Shown here: positions 11,601 through 24,899 of the stretch, piece after piece
Position numbering within the stretch: position 1 is the stretch's first letter
Layout: the number at the start of each line of letters is the position of its first letter
Source: Elysia crispata
Lineage: Eukaryota > Mollusca > Gastropoda > Plakobranchidae
Direction: 5' to 3'
DNA: 64,000 bases
Assembly: GCA_033675545.1 (NCBI GenBank)
Contig: JAWDGP010006830.1
Span: 60,001-124,000 of the forward strand
Notes under the pieces: generated by a model
Told to the model about the DNA's origin: nothing
The model's input: only the letters and a program-made list of their open reading frames with translations
Databases searched by the model: none
Made by a program: the position numbers and the translations under genes

Positions 11601-14600
11601 TAAAAAGTTGGTCAAACAGATAGTATTTAGTATTAGTATTAGTTAGAAGACTAAGTCAATTGCACATTAGGAGATTCCTTGATAAAGTTTTCTTTAAATG
11701 AATGATGTATAATTATATCTTAATTGAAATATTACTCTACAATATCCATTAGTTCTTTTCCTTTTTAGTTTTATTCATCATCATCCATTAACAAAAAAAA
11801 AAGAAAAAAGAAACATTACCCGTATATGTATCTTCTTGTTCATATTATTAATGATGCAAAATGAATAATATGGAAATAAACTTTGAAATGTTATTAATTT
11901 AAATATACATGTATCTTCATTTTGTTCACTGATGCTTTTATTTAGGGATCCAAAAAATTCATTCTTACCTTTACATCATGGGTGTGCAAGTTCAGAGATA
12001 TTAATTCTGTAATCTTAAGTTTCTGGTATTTGATGGATCAGCTGTCAAACTGATAAATGTGCCTTAGACCACTTCGCATGGTGTCATAGGCTTTAGAAAA
12101 TATTTGATTTTTAGGTCACAATTAATCTAATAGCCACAGGCCACAGGTACAAGTCTATGTACCGATAGCAGGCTTATAAGGTGACACTGCAACAGATTTC
12201 TAAACTGGCATCAGTTCCCTAAACTTTTTACTTTCAAGGCCCAAAAGGTCTCAGCATCTTCCATATGCGAAGGCTTTGCTTAAAAGTGAAATAATTTTTT
12301 ACTTTAAGTGAACAAACCATTTTAAATCAATCAACTATCTGTCAAGTATGGGTAATATTTAAGAGAAATAATGGATTGAAATAAGTAACATTTTCTGGAA
12401 ATACAAGATACTGGTAATATAATTGGGTTTGACAATGAAGTTATGACAGAATAGTTTAAAGAAATAACGTGTATTTAGATTATAATAATCTTATGATTAT
12501 GTTCATGAAATTTATATAAAAAAAAACAACATATATGTCATTTATGAAAAGCATAGTTAAAAATGACAGTAACGAATAGGGTATTGACTGGACAAAACAT
12601 CATCTTGTTTTCCCTCAAAAATGATAGTTCCATATTGATTATGATATACATGTAGTCATAATTTTTGTTTTGATAGACAATTTAACCTCCATGGAAACAA
12701 GTGAGGCAATGTATCTCTTCTTAGCCGTTTTGTGTAATATCTAGACTTAACTTTTCATCCCTCAGTTTGAGTTCTTTATGAATTGTTTTATATACTTCTG
12801 CATGATTAAATTGTCCCTGTCAATGTTTGAAATTACATTATGATTTATGTTATTATATCCAATACCTTAGCTGGCTTTATGCCATGAGAAAGCTTTCAAG
12901 CAACATCATATCTTGTTACTTCTGAATCACTCAGGTGGACAAAATCAATTGAATGATCTATTGTGATCTAAACAGTAGTCTATTGTTACGAGATTTTTTT
13001 TTTTTACAAATATCACTACTCACTTTCAATAAAGAAGCACAATGGTTATCTAATTCGCCATTGCCCAAGTATTTTCTAGGCTTTTCAGGCTTTGAGCCTT
13101 CACTTTTTTTTACCTGGACAATTACATCATGACAAATAATATGGACAGCTTTCTTGCTAGCTGGTATTGCAGTTCTCTTGCATACATATTCTGCCAACCA
13201 TAATTTTAAACTAAAATTGTTCAGATTTAAGTTCCTCTTCATTCTTAAATGCTTTATGGCATATTGTTATTGGTTTATAATAAGATTAATGTTTTATAAA
13301 TAATTAAAATAGAATATGAGCACAGGGAGCTATAACAACAATTTCTAATAAGGTGATTTACTTTGTACTCACACTTTTTTCTGTTAAAAGTATTAATGGA
13401 TAACATAATAAAAGTAATAAACAATGACTGCCCCTCTTATTGAAGGTTCTGTCTGCATCCATACCAAGAAAGTTTAATATCCAATGTTCTCTCCAATTCT
13501 TTCTTTCATGCTTTGAAAATTATTGTTGTTGCAAAAGTCCCAGACAACACTGAAGACTTTATTTTAAAGTTGTCAGCATGGATCAGGTCCATCTGACTGG
13601 TGAGGAGCCAGCTCTGTCTGAAAAAATCAGTCAATAGTTAAATACCATGAGAATATTATTTTCAATGCAGGAAGGAGATATTTTTTTTTGTATTTCGTTT
13701 TTATTTTCAAATAATTTTTTCAGTTTCATGTGTTTGCGAGTTATGAGTCCATGTGATATAAAATTTAACATTATGGGTAACTGTTCTGTATTTATACGTA
13801 ACTAGTGACGGGTGCAGAGTCCCAATGACACGGACAAATAGACACCTAAACTTATTCTTTCCAATATCTATCATCTTATACTATGAGGAGATTAAAAGGG
13901 TAACTAAATCATAATTATACTTTGCTTTCCAGTCTGATGTTGTAATTCTAGAAACGCCAAAATGATATGCTCCCCTTTTCTTTACTTTTTCTTTATCACT
14001 TTTTTAATACCTCCTGTTATATGTATGGATTTATATCTCCATAAATTTATGTCACCTGTATACTCATACTGTGATACTAGAAAATCTTTGTAATTATTGT
14101 ATGTCCTGAGAGTGAGAGCATGCCATTTTTAATTTCCCTTTGTTGAATTAATAAAGTTATCTTATCTGATCTTAATTTCTTATATCATGTTTTAACTTCA
14201 ATAACAAATATTTATGGGTACCTGACACTCCCTATGAGGGAGTTTAAATATATATATATATGCTAAATGTAGTGGTATTTAAATTGGTGTACATGAGGTG
14301 AAATTCTAAAAAAAAAATTTAGGTTCAATAATCCAATGATCTTTGTAAAAGAAATACAAAATACATGTTATGATTTGCCCGGTACAATATTTCTTGTGTT
14401 GAATTGGAAACAACCAAGTTAAATCATCAGTTCTCTTTTTACATGCAGAACATTTTTTTATTAGAGAAGTTAATTTTTATTTATTTATTTACTTTTTACA
14501 AGGCAATGGCACAATTTAAAAATAATAATGTTTGCATTCAGGTGATAATCAAAAACATTTGGAAATTGCAAGAGCAGTTGTACGTAGAGAGAGTAAAGAG

Positions 14601-16803
14601 TATAGGTTTATAGGTGCCTATAGTACATTTTTAAACACAGTGGTAAAAGAATAAATGTTTATATAACTATACTCACCATGAGGTTAGCTAGGTTTTCCCA
14701 TATTATTGCCACAAAGTTATCCAAACTGATAGGGCTGCCATGTTCTCAGGAGTGCCTTGGACCATCCACTATCTCTTTTTCTAAATTTCGGCTGGCTTTG
14801 CCCTTTTCCTTGGTAATGCACTTCCTACTGAAAAAAAAAACAAAAAACAGTCATATGAATACATTGTACATGTATCATGTGGAATTTTATTAAGATGATT
14901 GTGTGATTCCTTTATCAGTGATTCCTCCACAAGGTCAAAGAGTGCTCAAAATTGGGCCTATAAAAATAGAGGAGTAGTTGCATGAAAATGATTATTACTT
15001 TGCAAGATAGTCATTTGTTTCCTCTTCAGGAAAGTTATTAAATTCAAACTTGATTGTAATGCCTGTAATAAAAAAAAATAATGTCTAAATACTGAGATTT
15101 TTTTTACCTCCACAACAGACAACCCCCTTTTTTTTCTTTTTAAAATTCTGAAGGCAAGCAGATTATTCCTAGTTATGTACAGAAAGATCATGTGTTTATT
15201 AGTTTAACTTAACAATCAAATATGATTATGGAGTGTGATAAAAGTTTAAAACAAAAAAAAGAAAATTAAAAAACTTAAATGAATAGCAGAATACCTTTCT
15301 TTCAGGCTGGGTTTAGCACACAGTTTAAAAAACAAGTAATGCCAAAAAAGCGTTATTAACATAAAAAAAATGGGCCTATGTCAATTTCTTTACATCTTTT
15401 ATCAGGGTATGATTTTTTGTGGGTTATAAAACAAAGAGATCAAAATATGCAAAAATGTTAAAACTGGTTGAAAAAAATAAAAATAAAAAATTTCGGCAGT
15501 ATTATCTTTACATTATAATTATTTAACATCTCCTATTCGTACTATTGAGAGAAGAGTGGGACACTTTTCATGAATAGTTTCTAGAGCTAGCTGCTCTACT
15601 TTTTTTTAGTTTATTCAATATTATGGAGAAACAAAATAAAAAATCAGTCTCACATTTATATCTATATCTTAAACTGTAAGTATGTTATCTGCTCTGCAGA
15701 TTTGCCCACGTCAGGCCAAATAAATGTCTTACTCTTTACTCGCAATGAACTTGAAGTTCAGACCTGACATAAGTTTCATTCGAAAAATATAAAGTGTAAA
15801 AATAAGGCATTTTGAACATTTGAAGTAAATTTTTTTTCACAAAAATACAGGTCCAAATTCTTTTGTTCATTGAGAAAAAACAAACAAAAAACAGCATAAA
15901 TTGAATGTCAAAGTTTGACTGAGTATCAATCACGCATTATTTGGAAATTGTTGAGAGACTAGTCAACATCCCATCCTTTGCAGAGTTTTAGATTATCTAA
16001 ATTGAGAGTAACTGTTCGACAGCTTGGACTAAATCATTTCCCGTAGATTCTCAAAAATGCATTTTTAAATGATAAACAAGAACAAAGAATTTTAAGGCTA
16101 TTCTAAGGACAAAGAAAATTCAGGCCTGAAATTTGTTTACAATCAATTTCTGCTTTTTATTCAGTTATTGTTTTGTTTTTTAGTCAAAAAAAGGCGAAAA
16201 GTGTGGTATCAAGAGGTCTGAATTTCGAGATCTAGTCTGCAAAACTCTAATAGCCTAGGTCATAGCCAGAATCCAAACTCACCGTTAATCTCACATTGTT
16301 TAGCATGGGTATTGTTCTCCTTCATTTTTGATCAAGAAGAATAGAGCGCAAGTGCTGGATCCAGCTAAATTTTTCTAGTCTTAATCTAATACAGATCTTT
16401 CTAGGTCTGATTAATTATGCTCTACTCAAATTTTTAATTAAAATCATTGTAAATTTGTATAGTTTTACATAGATCTGGGTCCAGATCTAGTATCAAGCTC
16501 TGTTGAGTCATAATGTGCATCTTACGGGTAAAATAGATTGAATTCATTTATGATTTAATGGCTTTCTGTAATGTTATGTAGAACTAGATTTAGATCTCCA
16601 TACACTAAATATTTAGACCATTGACCAAGGATAGATCTATAGTCTACATCTATGTAGAACTGTATCAATCCATATCTTGGGGAGAGGAATTGAGTTCTAG
16701 ATCTATATCTGTGCATGGATTAATTGGATAGTAAAAATCTCCTTTGTTAGCTGATTCCATGTGAACTTAACAATATATAACTTTTATAAGGGTGGATAAA
16801 TAA
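8690..16803. other. AT-rich gene-poor stretch
   Basis: About 8 kb with no exon I can support. Open frames are short, AT-driven and lack splice signals or family motifs. Patches rich in AGATCT/CTAGAT words lie at about 9318-9412, 9795-9875, 10010-10045 and 16200-16720. Homopolymer A and T runs are common. Regulatory sequence for the downstream CNP-like gene could lie here but cannot be defined by eye. Confidence 0.5.
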
Positions 16804-16966
16804 AATATAAAGACATTAGAACGGCCTACTCTCTTTGTTATTAAAGCAAGGATTGAAATCGTCTGCTGATTGATGAGTTGTTCCTAATATAAAGACATTA
16901 GAACGGCCTACTCTCTTTGTTATTAAAGCAAGGATTGAAATCGTCTGCTGATAGATGAGTTGTTTA
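16804..16966. repeat. 82-bp tandem duplication
   Basis: The segment starting AATATAAAGACATTAGAACG at 16804 recurs at 16886 (period 82) almost unchanged; one visible difference is GATTGATGAG versus GATAGATGAG. It ends about 60 bp before the ETS/CRE site of the CNP-like promoter, so it is a candidate duplicated upstream element. Otherwise it has no coding character. Confidence 0.9.
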
Positions 16967-17023
16967 CATTCGCCGCTCCTGCGCCGGACGCTACGCATGG
17001 TCGAAAAAAAAATAACGCTAAGA

Positions 17024-17036
17024 GGAAGTGACGTAG
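17024..17036 (+). promoter_or_regulatory. Fused ETS/CRE site in the CNP-like promoter
   Basis: GGAAGTG (ETS core) at 17024-17030 runs into TGACGTAG (CRE/ATF-like) at 17029-17036. This composite is common in animal housekeeping promoters. It lies about 255 bp upstream of the proposed CNP start codon, in a locally GC-richer stretch (16970-17100) that stands out from the AT-rich flanks. No TATA box is convincing. The role is inferred from motif and position. Confidence 0.5.
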
Positions 17037-17289
17037 TTGCTATAAATAAAAATGTTTCAGGTGCCATTTAGCCGCTCCCTTTGCACCATCGGTTGCAATG
17101 TAAACAAATGGAATAGACCCATGCAACAATCCGAAATTTCTAAACTTTTGTGTGAGGGCCAGTGGAGTAACAATAATTATAGGCCTGATCCAAACTGGTG
17201 TTTTCTATATTAAAATAAAGATTCTTCAACAAGTATAGATCTGCAATCTAAATCTAGATTTTTAGATCTGGATCTATCTACATCTACCC

Positions 17290-17406
17290 ATGTCTCTCGA
17301 ATTTCTTCGAAGATCACTCCTCACGGCTGCACCTGTATTTTTCGAAGGCAGATTACCATCCCGAGCATTTAGGTTGTCGAACACATGCCCAAAGGAAATA
17401 TTTCAG
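17290..17406 (+). CDS. CNP: First coding exon of the CNPase-like gene (putative presequence)
   Basis: The ATG at 17290 opens 39 codons ending TTT CAG before a GTATGT donor at 17407. An in-frame TAG at 17263-17265 makes this the first possible Met. The exon ends in phase 0 and the next supported CNPase exon (24900) begins in phase 0, so they join in frame across a 7.5-kb intron. The peptide starts MSLEFLRRSLLTAAPVFF and is rich in Arg, Ser, Leu and Ala with few acidic residues, like a mitochondrial targeting sequence. The vertebrate CNP2 isoform also has an N-terminal extension that acts as a mitochondrial signal; equivalence here is my inference. Transcript evidence is needed for the join, and an intervening exon cannot be excluded. 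Confidence 0.6.
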
Positions 17407-20400
17407 GTATGTTAATTCTCTCTATAATCCATATGGATCTTTTTAAGATGTAGATCTAGATCTAGATTAGGACCAGAAAGCGTCAATCAAGCTAGATCTA
17501 AATTTCTTACCTCTTCGATTAAATAGACTAGATCAAGGTCTAGTATTAGTTTTACATATACATCAAAACTTCCAGGACTGGTTCTACAGTCTATAGATAA
17601 ATGCATTTAACCATAAATGCGTTGAAAAGAATTTACAAAGTCTTCTGTTATATGAGTCAGTCCACCAGTACTGTTTACCATTATTTTGTGGACATAGAGG
17701 GTTAGATTTGAACTAAGTAACATCAAAACAGCAAAGTACTGTATAGAATGTTTGATTCTTAATATTTGTTGTGTGAAAAGTGCAGACCTCAGGCTAGCAT
17801 AGTTTTGGAGAAATTTTTATGTAACTGATGTGACCACCATCCGTTAGGAGTGTTACCAGAACAAACTTATGATCGTTTGCAATAAAATATCAATAACAAA
17901 AGCATATGTTTTTCTAAAAACACAAAGACTTTGAGTAGTGTGTAATATCCAAGGTACTTTAATTCAAATTGATCCTAGAGAAGATTGAATAGTGAACGTG
18001 AATTGTTAAAAACATTACAGGACGAGCTTATGACATAAAAACATTAAACAAAAGTTTCTATAGCATTGTTAAAACACCTAAATCATGGTTATACATATGT
18101 TTAATTCATATCTTAAAAATCTAAAAGGGTCTTAAATATTATTTTCAAATAATAAGTATGGTATGAAAATATTTGCATGTTAGAAACTGTACAGGACAAA
18201 CAATAAATCGAAAATTGTATACCAGACACATAATAATCGACTAATATACCATAAAAAATTGTGTTTTACATGATTGAATCTTCATGTTTATAAAAATTGT
18301 TGGCTTGTTCTGAAAAAAGACTGCCCTTGTGAAGAAAAAGTAGATGAGAAGTGATTAGTTAGGAATGTTACTGGACAAAAAATAATGATTGAATATAAAT
18401 GCTTTTATCTTCCTTTATATTCGTTTCGTGTTTTACATAAAATACTATTATAGACTACAACTGAAAACAAAAAATTGTACTACTTGTACTAATATAACAA
18501 CAAAACAAATAATTTCAAAAACTTGGGATCCACTCTTATTAGAGATAAGTAGGTTGTTAGGAAAAAATGCAATATGAAAATATGTGGAAACAAAAAAAAA
18601 AAAAAACAAAATAGAGCAAAGAGATATCTGATGAATCATAGAGTGGGCATATGTGATGAAGAAGATGTTAGAAATGTTTCAAAAGAAGTACACTCCACCT
18701 GTACCCAGTAACACTCATAACGCCCCTTGGCTTTCCTCACTTGAAGTTATTAAATTTATTTTCTTTTAACAAAGCATTCAAAGTAAGAGAGAATTTGGAT
18801 ATAAATTATCAAAACTAATAAAGAATATTAAATTATGGCGGCTCTAGGCTTCTTAACCAACTGGAATTTTATAAGGGACACACTTAGGTTCGTCCCAATC
18901 GAATCTTATCTTTGTTCTATGTATTATGGCACTTTCATGTAATGTTGAAGTACATCATAGAGACCTTTACTCATTTATATCATCAACTAAAGGCAGTTAA
19001 AGCTATTAAATACATATTAGTTTCCACATATTACAATTCTGTGTCCAATTCGTTAGGAAATGTTACACTATCACAGGAAAGTTAGGAAACGTAACAACAC
19101 AAAATCCATGGACGACCCTCGTTCTTTACCGCATTGTGAAAGTGAAAGAGAAACCCGGATGAGATATTTAGCTTAGTTTCCGGCAGTTAAAAATCAACTT
19201 TTTGATTCTGTGGTGAAACAAACTTTTGCCCCACCGTCTGTGTTAAGAGTGTTACAAACAGACGACAACTTTATCCTGTTAGTTTGACCGCTAATAACAG
19301 CTGACTGACGCAAGCCATTTACTAAAGGTTAGAATCCAACTATTGCTCGTTACCTGTTTGATTTAAAAATTGGACTTTAACACCGGGGTCATACACAGGC
19401 GTTTGAAAATTCTCTTGATATGAAATAACTCAAAACGGACAAACACAATAACAGGTCTAACGCAATTTTTAACTGCCGCTCAACACATAATAGTGCAAAC
19501 ACTGGGACTTGCGTTTCAGTAGATCGAAAAATTGAAATCTTGGTCTTACAATAAGACACTTGTAAAAGCAAAGTGACTTTCCATGATGCTTGACTATAGC
19601 ATTTAAGTCAGGCATATTTTGATGTCCACTTTCTGAAGGGGATTTTTACCACATTTCTGGTTTTCATTTGCAAATAAAGCTGTTAATATAAATCCTAGGA
19701 CATTTTCAAGCTTATGGGAGGTAGTTGATATTATTTTAAAACATTTCCAAGAATTTAAAGAATTTAAAATTTTTAAATTTGTGCTTTGATTTTAATGCAT
19801 CTGAAAATAGGACCAAAGGTGGTAAACAGTACTGGTGGACTGACCCATATGTATATATGTGTGTAGATACAGAAGTAACCCCAGCATTAAAATACTATTA
19901 TAGTGAGAATCAAATTTTTATTTTAAAAGTCTCCAGAGGAGATAGAATTATGGTTTTTGAGTAAGGATGCGGTAGATTGCCAAACGGGTGCTATCTACTC
20001 AAAACATACTCCAAAACTGACTCAATGTAGGTATTGTTAGTGAAACCTACCCATAGAGACATGACACACTCTTGCCAGTTGTTTACATCCTCTCCAAAAC
20101 CTATACATTATAGTTTATTGAGCAACCTAACCACTTGCACAATAAGCCAGTGTAATGGGAATCAGCTAACTCAATTCTTTCCTTTACTTTCGGCTATAAA
20201 TTCCGACAAAAAGTGCCTAAAGGTGCACTATTTAGTGGCAATTCAATACTGCACTTTTTTAATGTTATTTTGAATTTAATTAATTGAACGAAATGGGTGA
20301 ATCATGTAGCGTGTTAGGCAGGATATCTAGGGTTTAAACATGTAGCTGTTGTCTTGTTAACATTTGGTGAGGTACCAAACACAGTCCCTGCGTTTGCAAG

Positions 20401-21111
20401 TAGACATATCTAAATGATGCACTTTTATTTTATTCCAATCTACACCATCCAGTTGACATTGAAGAAATAGCTAAAAGTGAAAGAAGATGTTTTGACAGAA
20501 GGCAATATTGTCTACCAATATTTTTCAGCTTTTGAGAATTTTATGGGTTCATGGATGATGTTAATAAAAAAAAATGTATATTTTTTTTAAACGAGCAAAA
20601 TTTTTTTCTGCAACTGAACCAAGATTGGATCAATTACAGAAAAATGTTTAATAAATTTCCGGAAACCTTTATCTCCAAAGGCTGAAAATAGAGCTTGTCC
20701 ATTGGAAGACACTGAGTTGCCTGGAGAAAGACAGGATCCTGTTACTTACACTGTAAAATACTCACATGAACTTTTACTAATATGAGGTAGTGGGCATAAT
20801 AACTGCAGTGAGATAACCACTGTGGTGCCAGCATATATACTGGTTGCTGTAAATAAGACCTGCCGGTGCCTTCTGTGAAGATGACGTCAGGTCACAAGGA
20901 TCAAATGGCGGTACGTAAAGTGCACTAAGAAACAGTTGCATGTTCGAAATGGAGAGTGAGAGAAGATAAAAACGAAAAGGGAAGGATGACAGAAAGGAGT
21001 CAAATTATGTGCATTATATTTAATTGAGCGTAATTTGTGATCTATAGTCTTTTTCCAATGATCCCCAGGGGGCAAAAGTAATTTATAAGTTCAACGGAGA
21101 TGGGGAGCATC

Positions 21112-21173
21112 AGTTGAGATTCGGACCTTCTGTACTCGCTACGTCAAGAGCACTGCTGACTGAGCTATCTGGC
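21112..21173 (-). mobile_element. tRNA-derived SINE head
   Basis: On the minus strand GCCAGATAGCTCAGTCAGCA begins a tRNA-like segment. An A-box-like TAGCTCAGTCAGC (21155-21167) and a B-box-like GGTCCGAATCT (21117-21127) lie at tRNA spacing. It cannot be a functional tRNA: there is no clean cloverleaf or acceptor stem. The body and 3' end of the SINE, toward lower coordinates, are not delimited. Confidence 0.6.
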
Positions 21174-21229
21174 TTCTTTCTTCCTCTTCCCAGAGCGCAG
21201 GTTTTCGAATACAAGCAGTGTGCCCATTC

Positions 21230-21540
21230 TAGTTTCTCATAGGGCACCAAGCTCTGTCTGACAACCCATGCTTCCTATAACATAGCATGTTGTGTCTACC
21301 ACCACATGTTCCCTGTCCCTGGAGAGTAGCACCAAAGATTTTAAATCTATTGCAGATACTTTGTTCCTCATAGCATAACACACAGTGTCTTCTACCCCAT
21401 GATCGCAGAAGCGCAACACGCTGTGTCTACCACAAGATGTTCATACTCATAGCAGTGTAATGGGCTATTTCTACCACAGCTTGTTCATACTCATAGCAGT
21501 GTAATGCGCTGTTTCTACCACCCTGTGTTCCCTGCAGCCT
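21230..21540. repeat. Degenerate tandem repeat, ~40-60 bp units
   Basis: Several diverged units share the words TTCATACTCATAGCAGTGTA and TGTTTCTACCAC. The two clearest copies lie at about 21438-21525, with weaker, partly rearranged copies back to 21230. It has no coding meaning. Confidence 0.65.
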
Positions 21541-22544
21541 TAATTAGAAGGATGTATTTTAGCTATTTGTTCTTATAAGACCACACTTCATAATCAATCC
21601 AGACCATTTAGATTTAAGGCAAATCACTCAGCATGTATGTTTGTGGATTTTTCTACCGATAACAATATTTCGATTAATTTTACCTAATCTAAAAGTAATT
21701 AATAAAAAATTAAATAGCATGATTTCAGTTTTGCAGCATCATAAAAAACATGTATACAGATCTTTCAAACTCTGACTTAATTTAATCTTAAGATCATCAA
21801 GGTTATGAACCACATAGGCATGGTTTGTGGAACCTTCAAAGCGGTTTTTGAACAATATGGTCTCAATCCTGTCATCATTCAGTTTAATTTTTTGATAGTC
21901 ATTCAGCACTTCAACTCATTGATGTACAGTTCTGTTGATGTGGCAATCTTTTGGGATTAGGTTATATACAATCTGAAAACCCTGTTCAACAAACGAGACC
22001 TTGGTTGGTGTCAATTTGCCAATGCTGGGGTGCTTGTGTGTATTGAAAGAGATTTATAAATGGTCTTGATATCTCTCGTTTTACTTACATGATCCTAATA
22101 TATGCCTCGACCCATCCATCTTTACCAGGAATCTATACGTCTCGATAATTCTAATTCTATACACAAAATTAATTCCTTTTGGAATAAAGCAAATCGACTT
22201 AACATTCTCTTCTTTCCCAATCTGTTTTTTAGATCCTTTTAAACGCTTATTAGAAGCTCTGAATTTTGGTGTTAAGTGCATAAAAATGCGCTGCCTTGTG
22301 GGAATTCATAACCACGCAGTTATTTAAACCTAGATCAACACTTCAAGTCGGTTAAAGAATGAAAAAATGGCAGGCGAATTTGGTGATCATAAGTTGGCCT
22401 ATGTTCACAAAACAAAGCATTTTGGGGAAATCGAGGAAAGAAGTTGTGTTGATTTTTTTATGATTTAGAACCTAGACACATGAATACTTAGTTTCAAAGG
22501 TGGGTAATAATGGAGGAGTTGGCGGTCAAAGCTTCCCAAGTTGG

Positions 22545-22548
<4 letters not shown>

Positions 22549-22590
<42 letters not shown>
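22549..22590. repeat. (TA)n microsatellite
   Basis: About 21 uninterrupted TA dinucleotides at the left edge of the dispersed repeat that begins near 22600. Confidence 0.95.
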
Positions 22591-22592
<2 letters not shown>

Positions 22593-22599
22593 TGCCTGT

Positions 22600-24060
22600 T
22601 CAATGTACAGATAAAGAAGACAACTACACTGAAGAAATGGAAATTCACACAAACAGTTACCTCCAGAGCTATACAACTGCCTTGAAGAAAAGCAAACTTT
22701 ACGAAAATGAACAAGTGGGGAAGACTTTTACAATAAAGAAAAGGAGATTTTCCAATAATAACAGATATATCTCTTCCAGAGCCATACAACTACACTAAAG
22801 AATTTTAGCAAACTTTATAACAGATATATCTCTCTAGAGTCACTCATACATAGTACAGTTTTAAAATATATTGTACCTTGAGACACTGGAATTCTTCTCA
22901 CATTGTCATGTAGACATTCTTTAAATGAAGGAGAGCTCTGAAGCAAAAACGTAAATTAAATTTGGGTTCTATCTTTTTAGTCTATCTCTTCACCAAGACC
23001 ATGATGTAGTGCTGATGACCTGAAACAGGCAAAATTGCTGGACCTGATGAGGTGAAAAAGTGTTCTGCAACATAAAGTTCATGTAAAAATGTGCAACTGC
23101 TCAGACAATATTACAGAGAAAAAAGAAAAGTTAAGACCCTGGATTGTTAAAGCATATAATTTATCTAGATCTAGTCACAATCTATTTAAGTCAGGCAAGA
23201 CAAATTAAGAGTGTCAGGTTAATATAATGGTGTAACTAGAATGTTTCTATGGTTCCTTATTGATAATTTTAGTGGGTCTGCTTGTTGTCTTCAACAGTAT
23301 AGAAATATGAAATGCATGCAAAAGAAGCAGAGGTGAGGATTACATTTGCAACTGCCTCTCTGGAGGAAAAGGCAGCAATGTTTCTATGATGATGCTTTTG
23401 TTTTTACACTGGAGGAGGTTAAATTTTACTCAATGTTTTTAATTTTTTCAACACTCCATTAAGGTAAAATAATATGGATTTTTTTATATTTATATTTATA
23501 AAGTAAAAAAAGTTTGTTTAGGAATGTCATCCTCTTTGAAAATTGTAAACCGCTGAGAAGCTAGTCTTTTAAATGTTATTTGGTTCATCATAACAAATTT
23601 GGCAACAAAATTTTGATCAATTAACGACGATCAATATAATCTAGATGAGAAAGACTTGGATCGAACAAATAGACCCTAGATCTATGTCCAGATATGATCT
23701 AGATTCTATCAAATTCAAATTTAGATCTTAGACCGAAAATCAATATATCTAGATCTAGGTCTGGAATCTTGATCATGTCTTTGGTCTAGAATGCTGAACT
23801 GGGTTTCCTCTCTAGGTCTGAACTCTATGCCTGCATCCTATGACCCTTTGTAACATGGCCATTTTACACACTCCGTAAATATATTCAAGAGTATTTTTTT
23901 TAGCCTTAATCCATAACTTTTCATAAATTTTTTTAATATCTTGTGGGAGGATACTTATCTTGACAAATTAAAATTCAGTAAACTTCATCACTGTACATTG
24001 AGTGGTTTAGTAGGAGACAGCGAATAAAGAAATCTCAGTTGTCTTTTATAGATATGGTAA
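22600..24060 (+). mobile_element. Unclassified dispersed repeat, copy A
   Basis: This stretch aligns by eye, same strand and same order, with 55925-56770. Shared landmarks include CCTTGAGACAC..GGAATTCTTCTC, GTGCTGATGAC, CTCAGACAATATTACA, and at the right end CAGTAAACTTCATCACT followed by a GTTGTCTTTT word. The left part has repeated subunits around AGCCATACAACTAC and AGCAAACTTTA. Relative to the other copy it has about 600 extra bases at roughly 23310-23925 that include an AGATCT-rich patch. No ORF, tRNA head, LTR or terminal inverted repeat was recognised, so the class is unknown. Confidence 0.7.
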
Positions 24061-24899
24061 TGCTCATTGAGAATATAGGAAAACTGTTGGGGTACAATGT
24101 AAATTTTTATTAACCTAGATCTGAATCTTGAGGAATTTCCGTCCTGAGAACTACATGAGTGTCAAAGCACTTGTTTCTTATTTCCATTGACTGCCTCTGA
24201 TAATTTGAACTAATGTAGGGGATTCCAGTGATTCCGAAATTCTCGTTTGATCAACAAATAAAAATTTTGCGATAAAAGTTGGCAGAGATGCAGGAAAGTT
24301 AACAAAATTGCTTTCTTTTCATCGTCTTTGAAGATATTGCCATAGAACTTAAAAATAGCTGTTTCACTGCTGTGATAGGATTTATATAATTGTCAAAAAA
24401 TTTAGATCTTAGCAAAAGTTAATGTAGGAATAAAAAGCAATTCAAAGAAAACAAAAACTAAACCTCAAAAATCAAAAGATATACATACACAGACACAGAC
24501 TTAGAATTTTTCTATAGGAACAGAAGAATATGATGGAACTTTACTTCAAATTTATAACCAACAATAGTATAAGGATCAAATTCAAGACAAAATGTGACAT
24601 CAGTTACTTCCTAACTGTATTTTGAATATGATGTCTTATTGAAAATTAAGATTTATAAACAGTCAAGTTTACTTGAAATGAAACCATGTATACTTTTAAG
24701 GTTATGTTGTTATTAGCTAAGTCAATTTTAGTGTTATGAGTTTGCAACATCACCATTGTAAAAGAAAAAAAAAGAAGCCTCATCAAGATCATATTTTTGT
24801 ACTTTCCTCGTCAAACTTATATTGAAGAAAACGGTTGTAAAACCATTGATATGCTATTTTCCACATTAAATCACTTTTTTTTTGTCATTAATCCTGCAG

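Larger units (their letters stand above)
17407..24899. other. Proposed intron 1 of the CNPase-like gene
   Basis: A 7.5-kb interval with a GT start (GTATGT) and an AG end (CCTGCAG at 24893-24899). It holds AGATCT-rich patches (17445-17560, 23640-23780), a tRNA-derived SINE head, a degenerate repeat cluster at 21.2-21.5 kb, a TA microsatellite, and one copy of a dispersed repeat shared with 56 kb. No additional exon with convincing splice sites and coding bias was seen. Confidence 0.5.
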
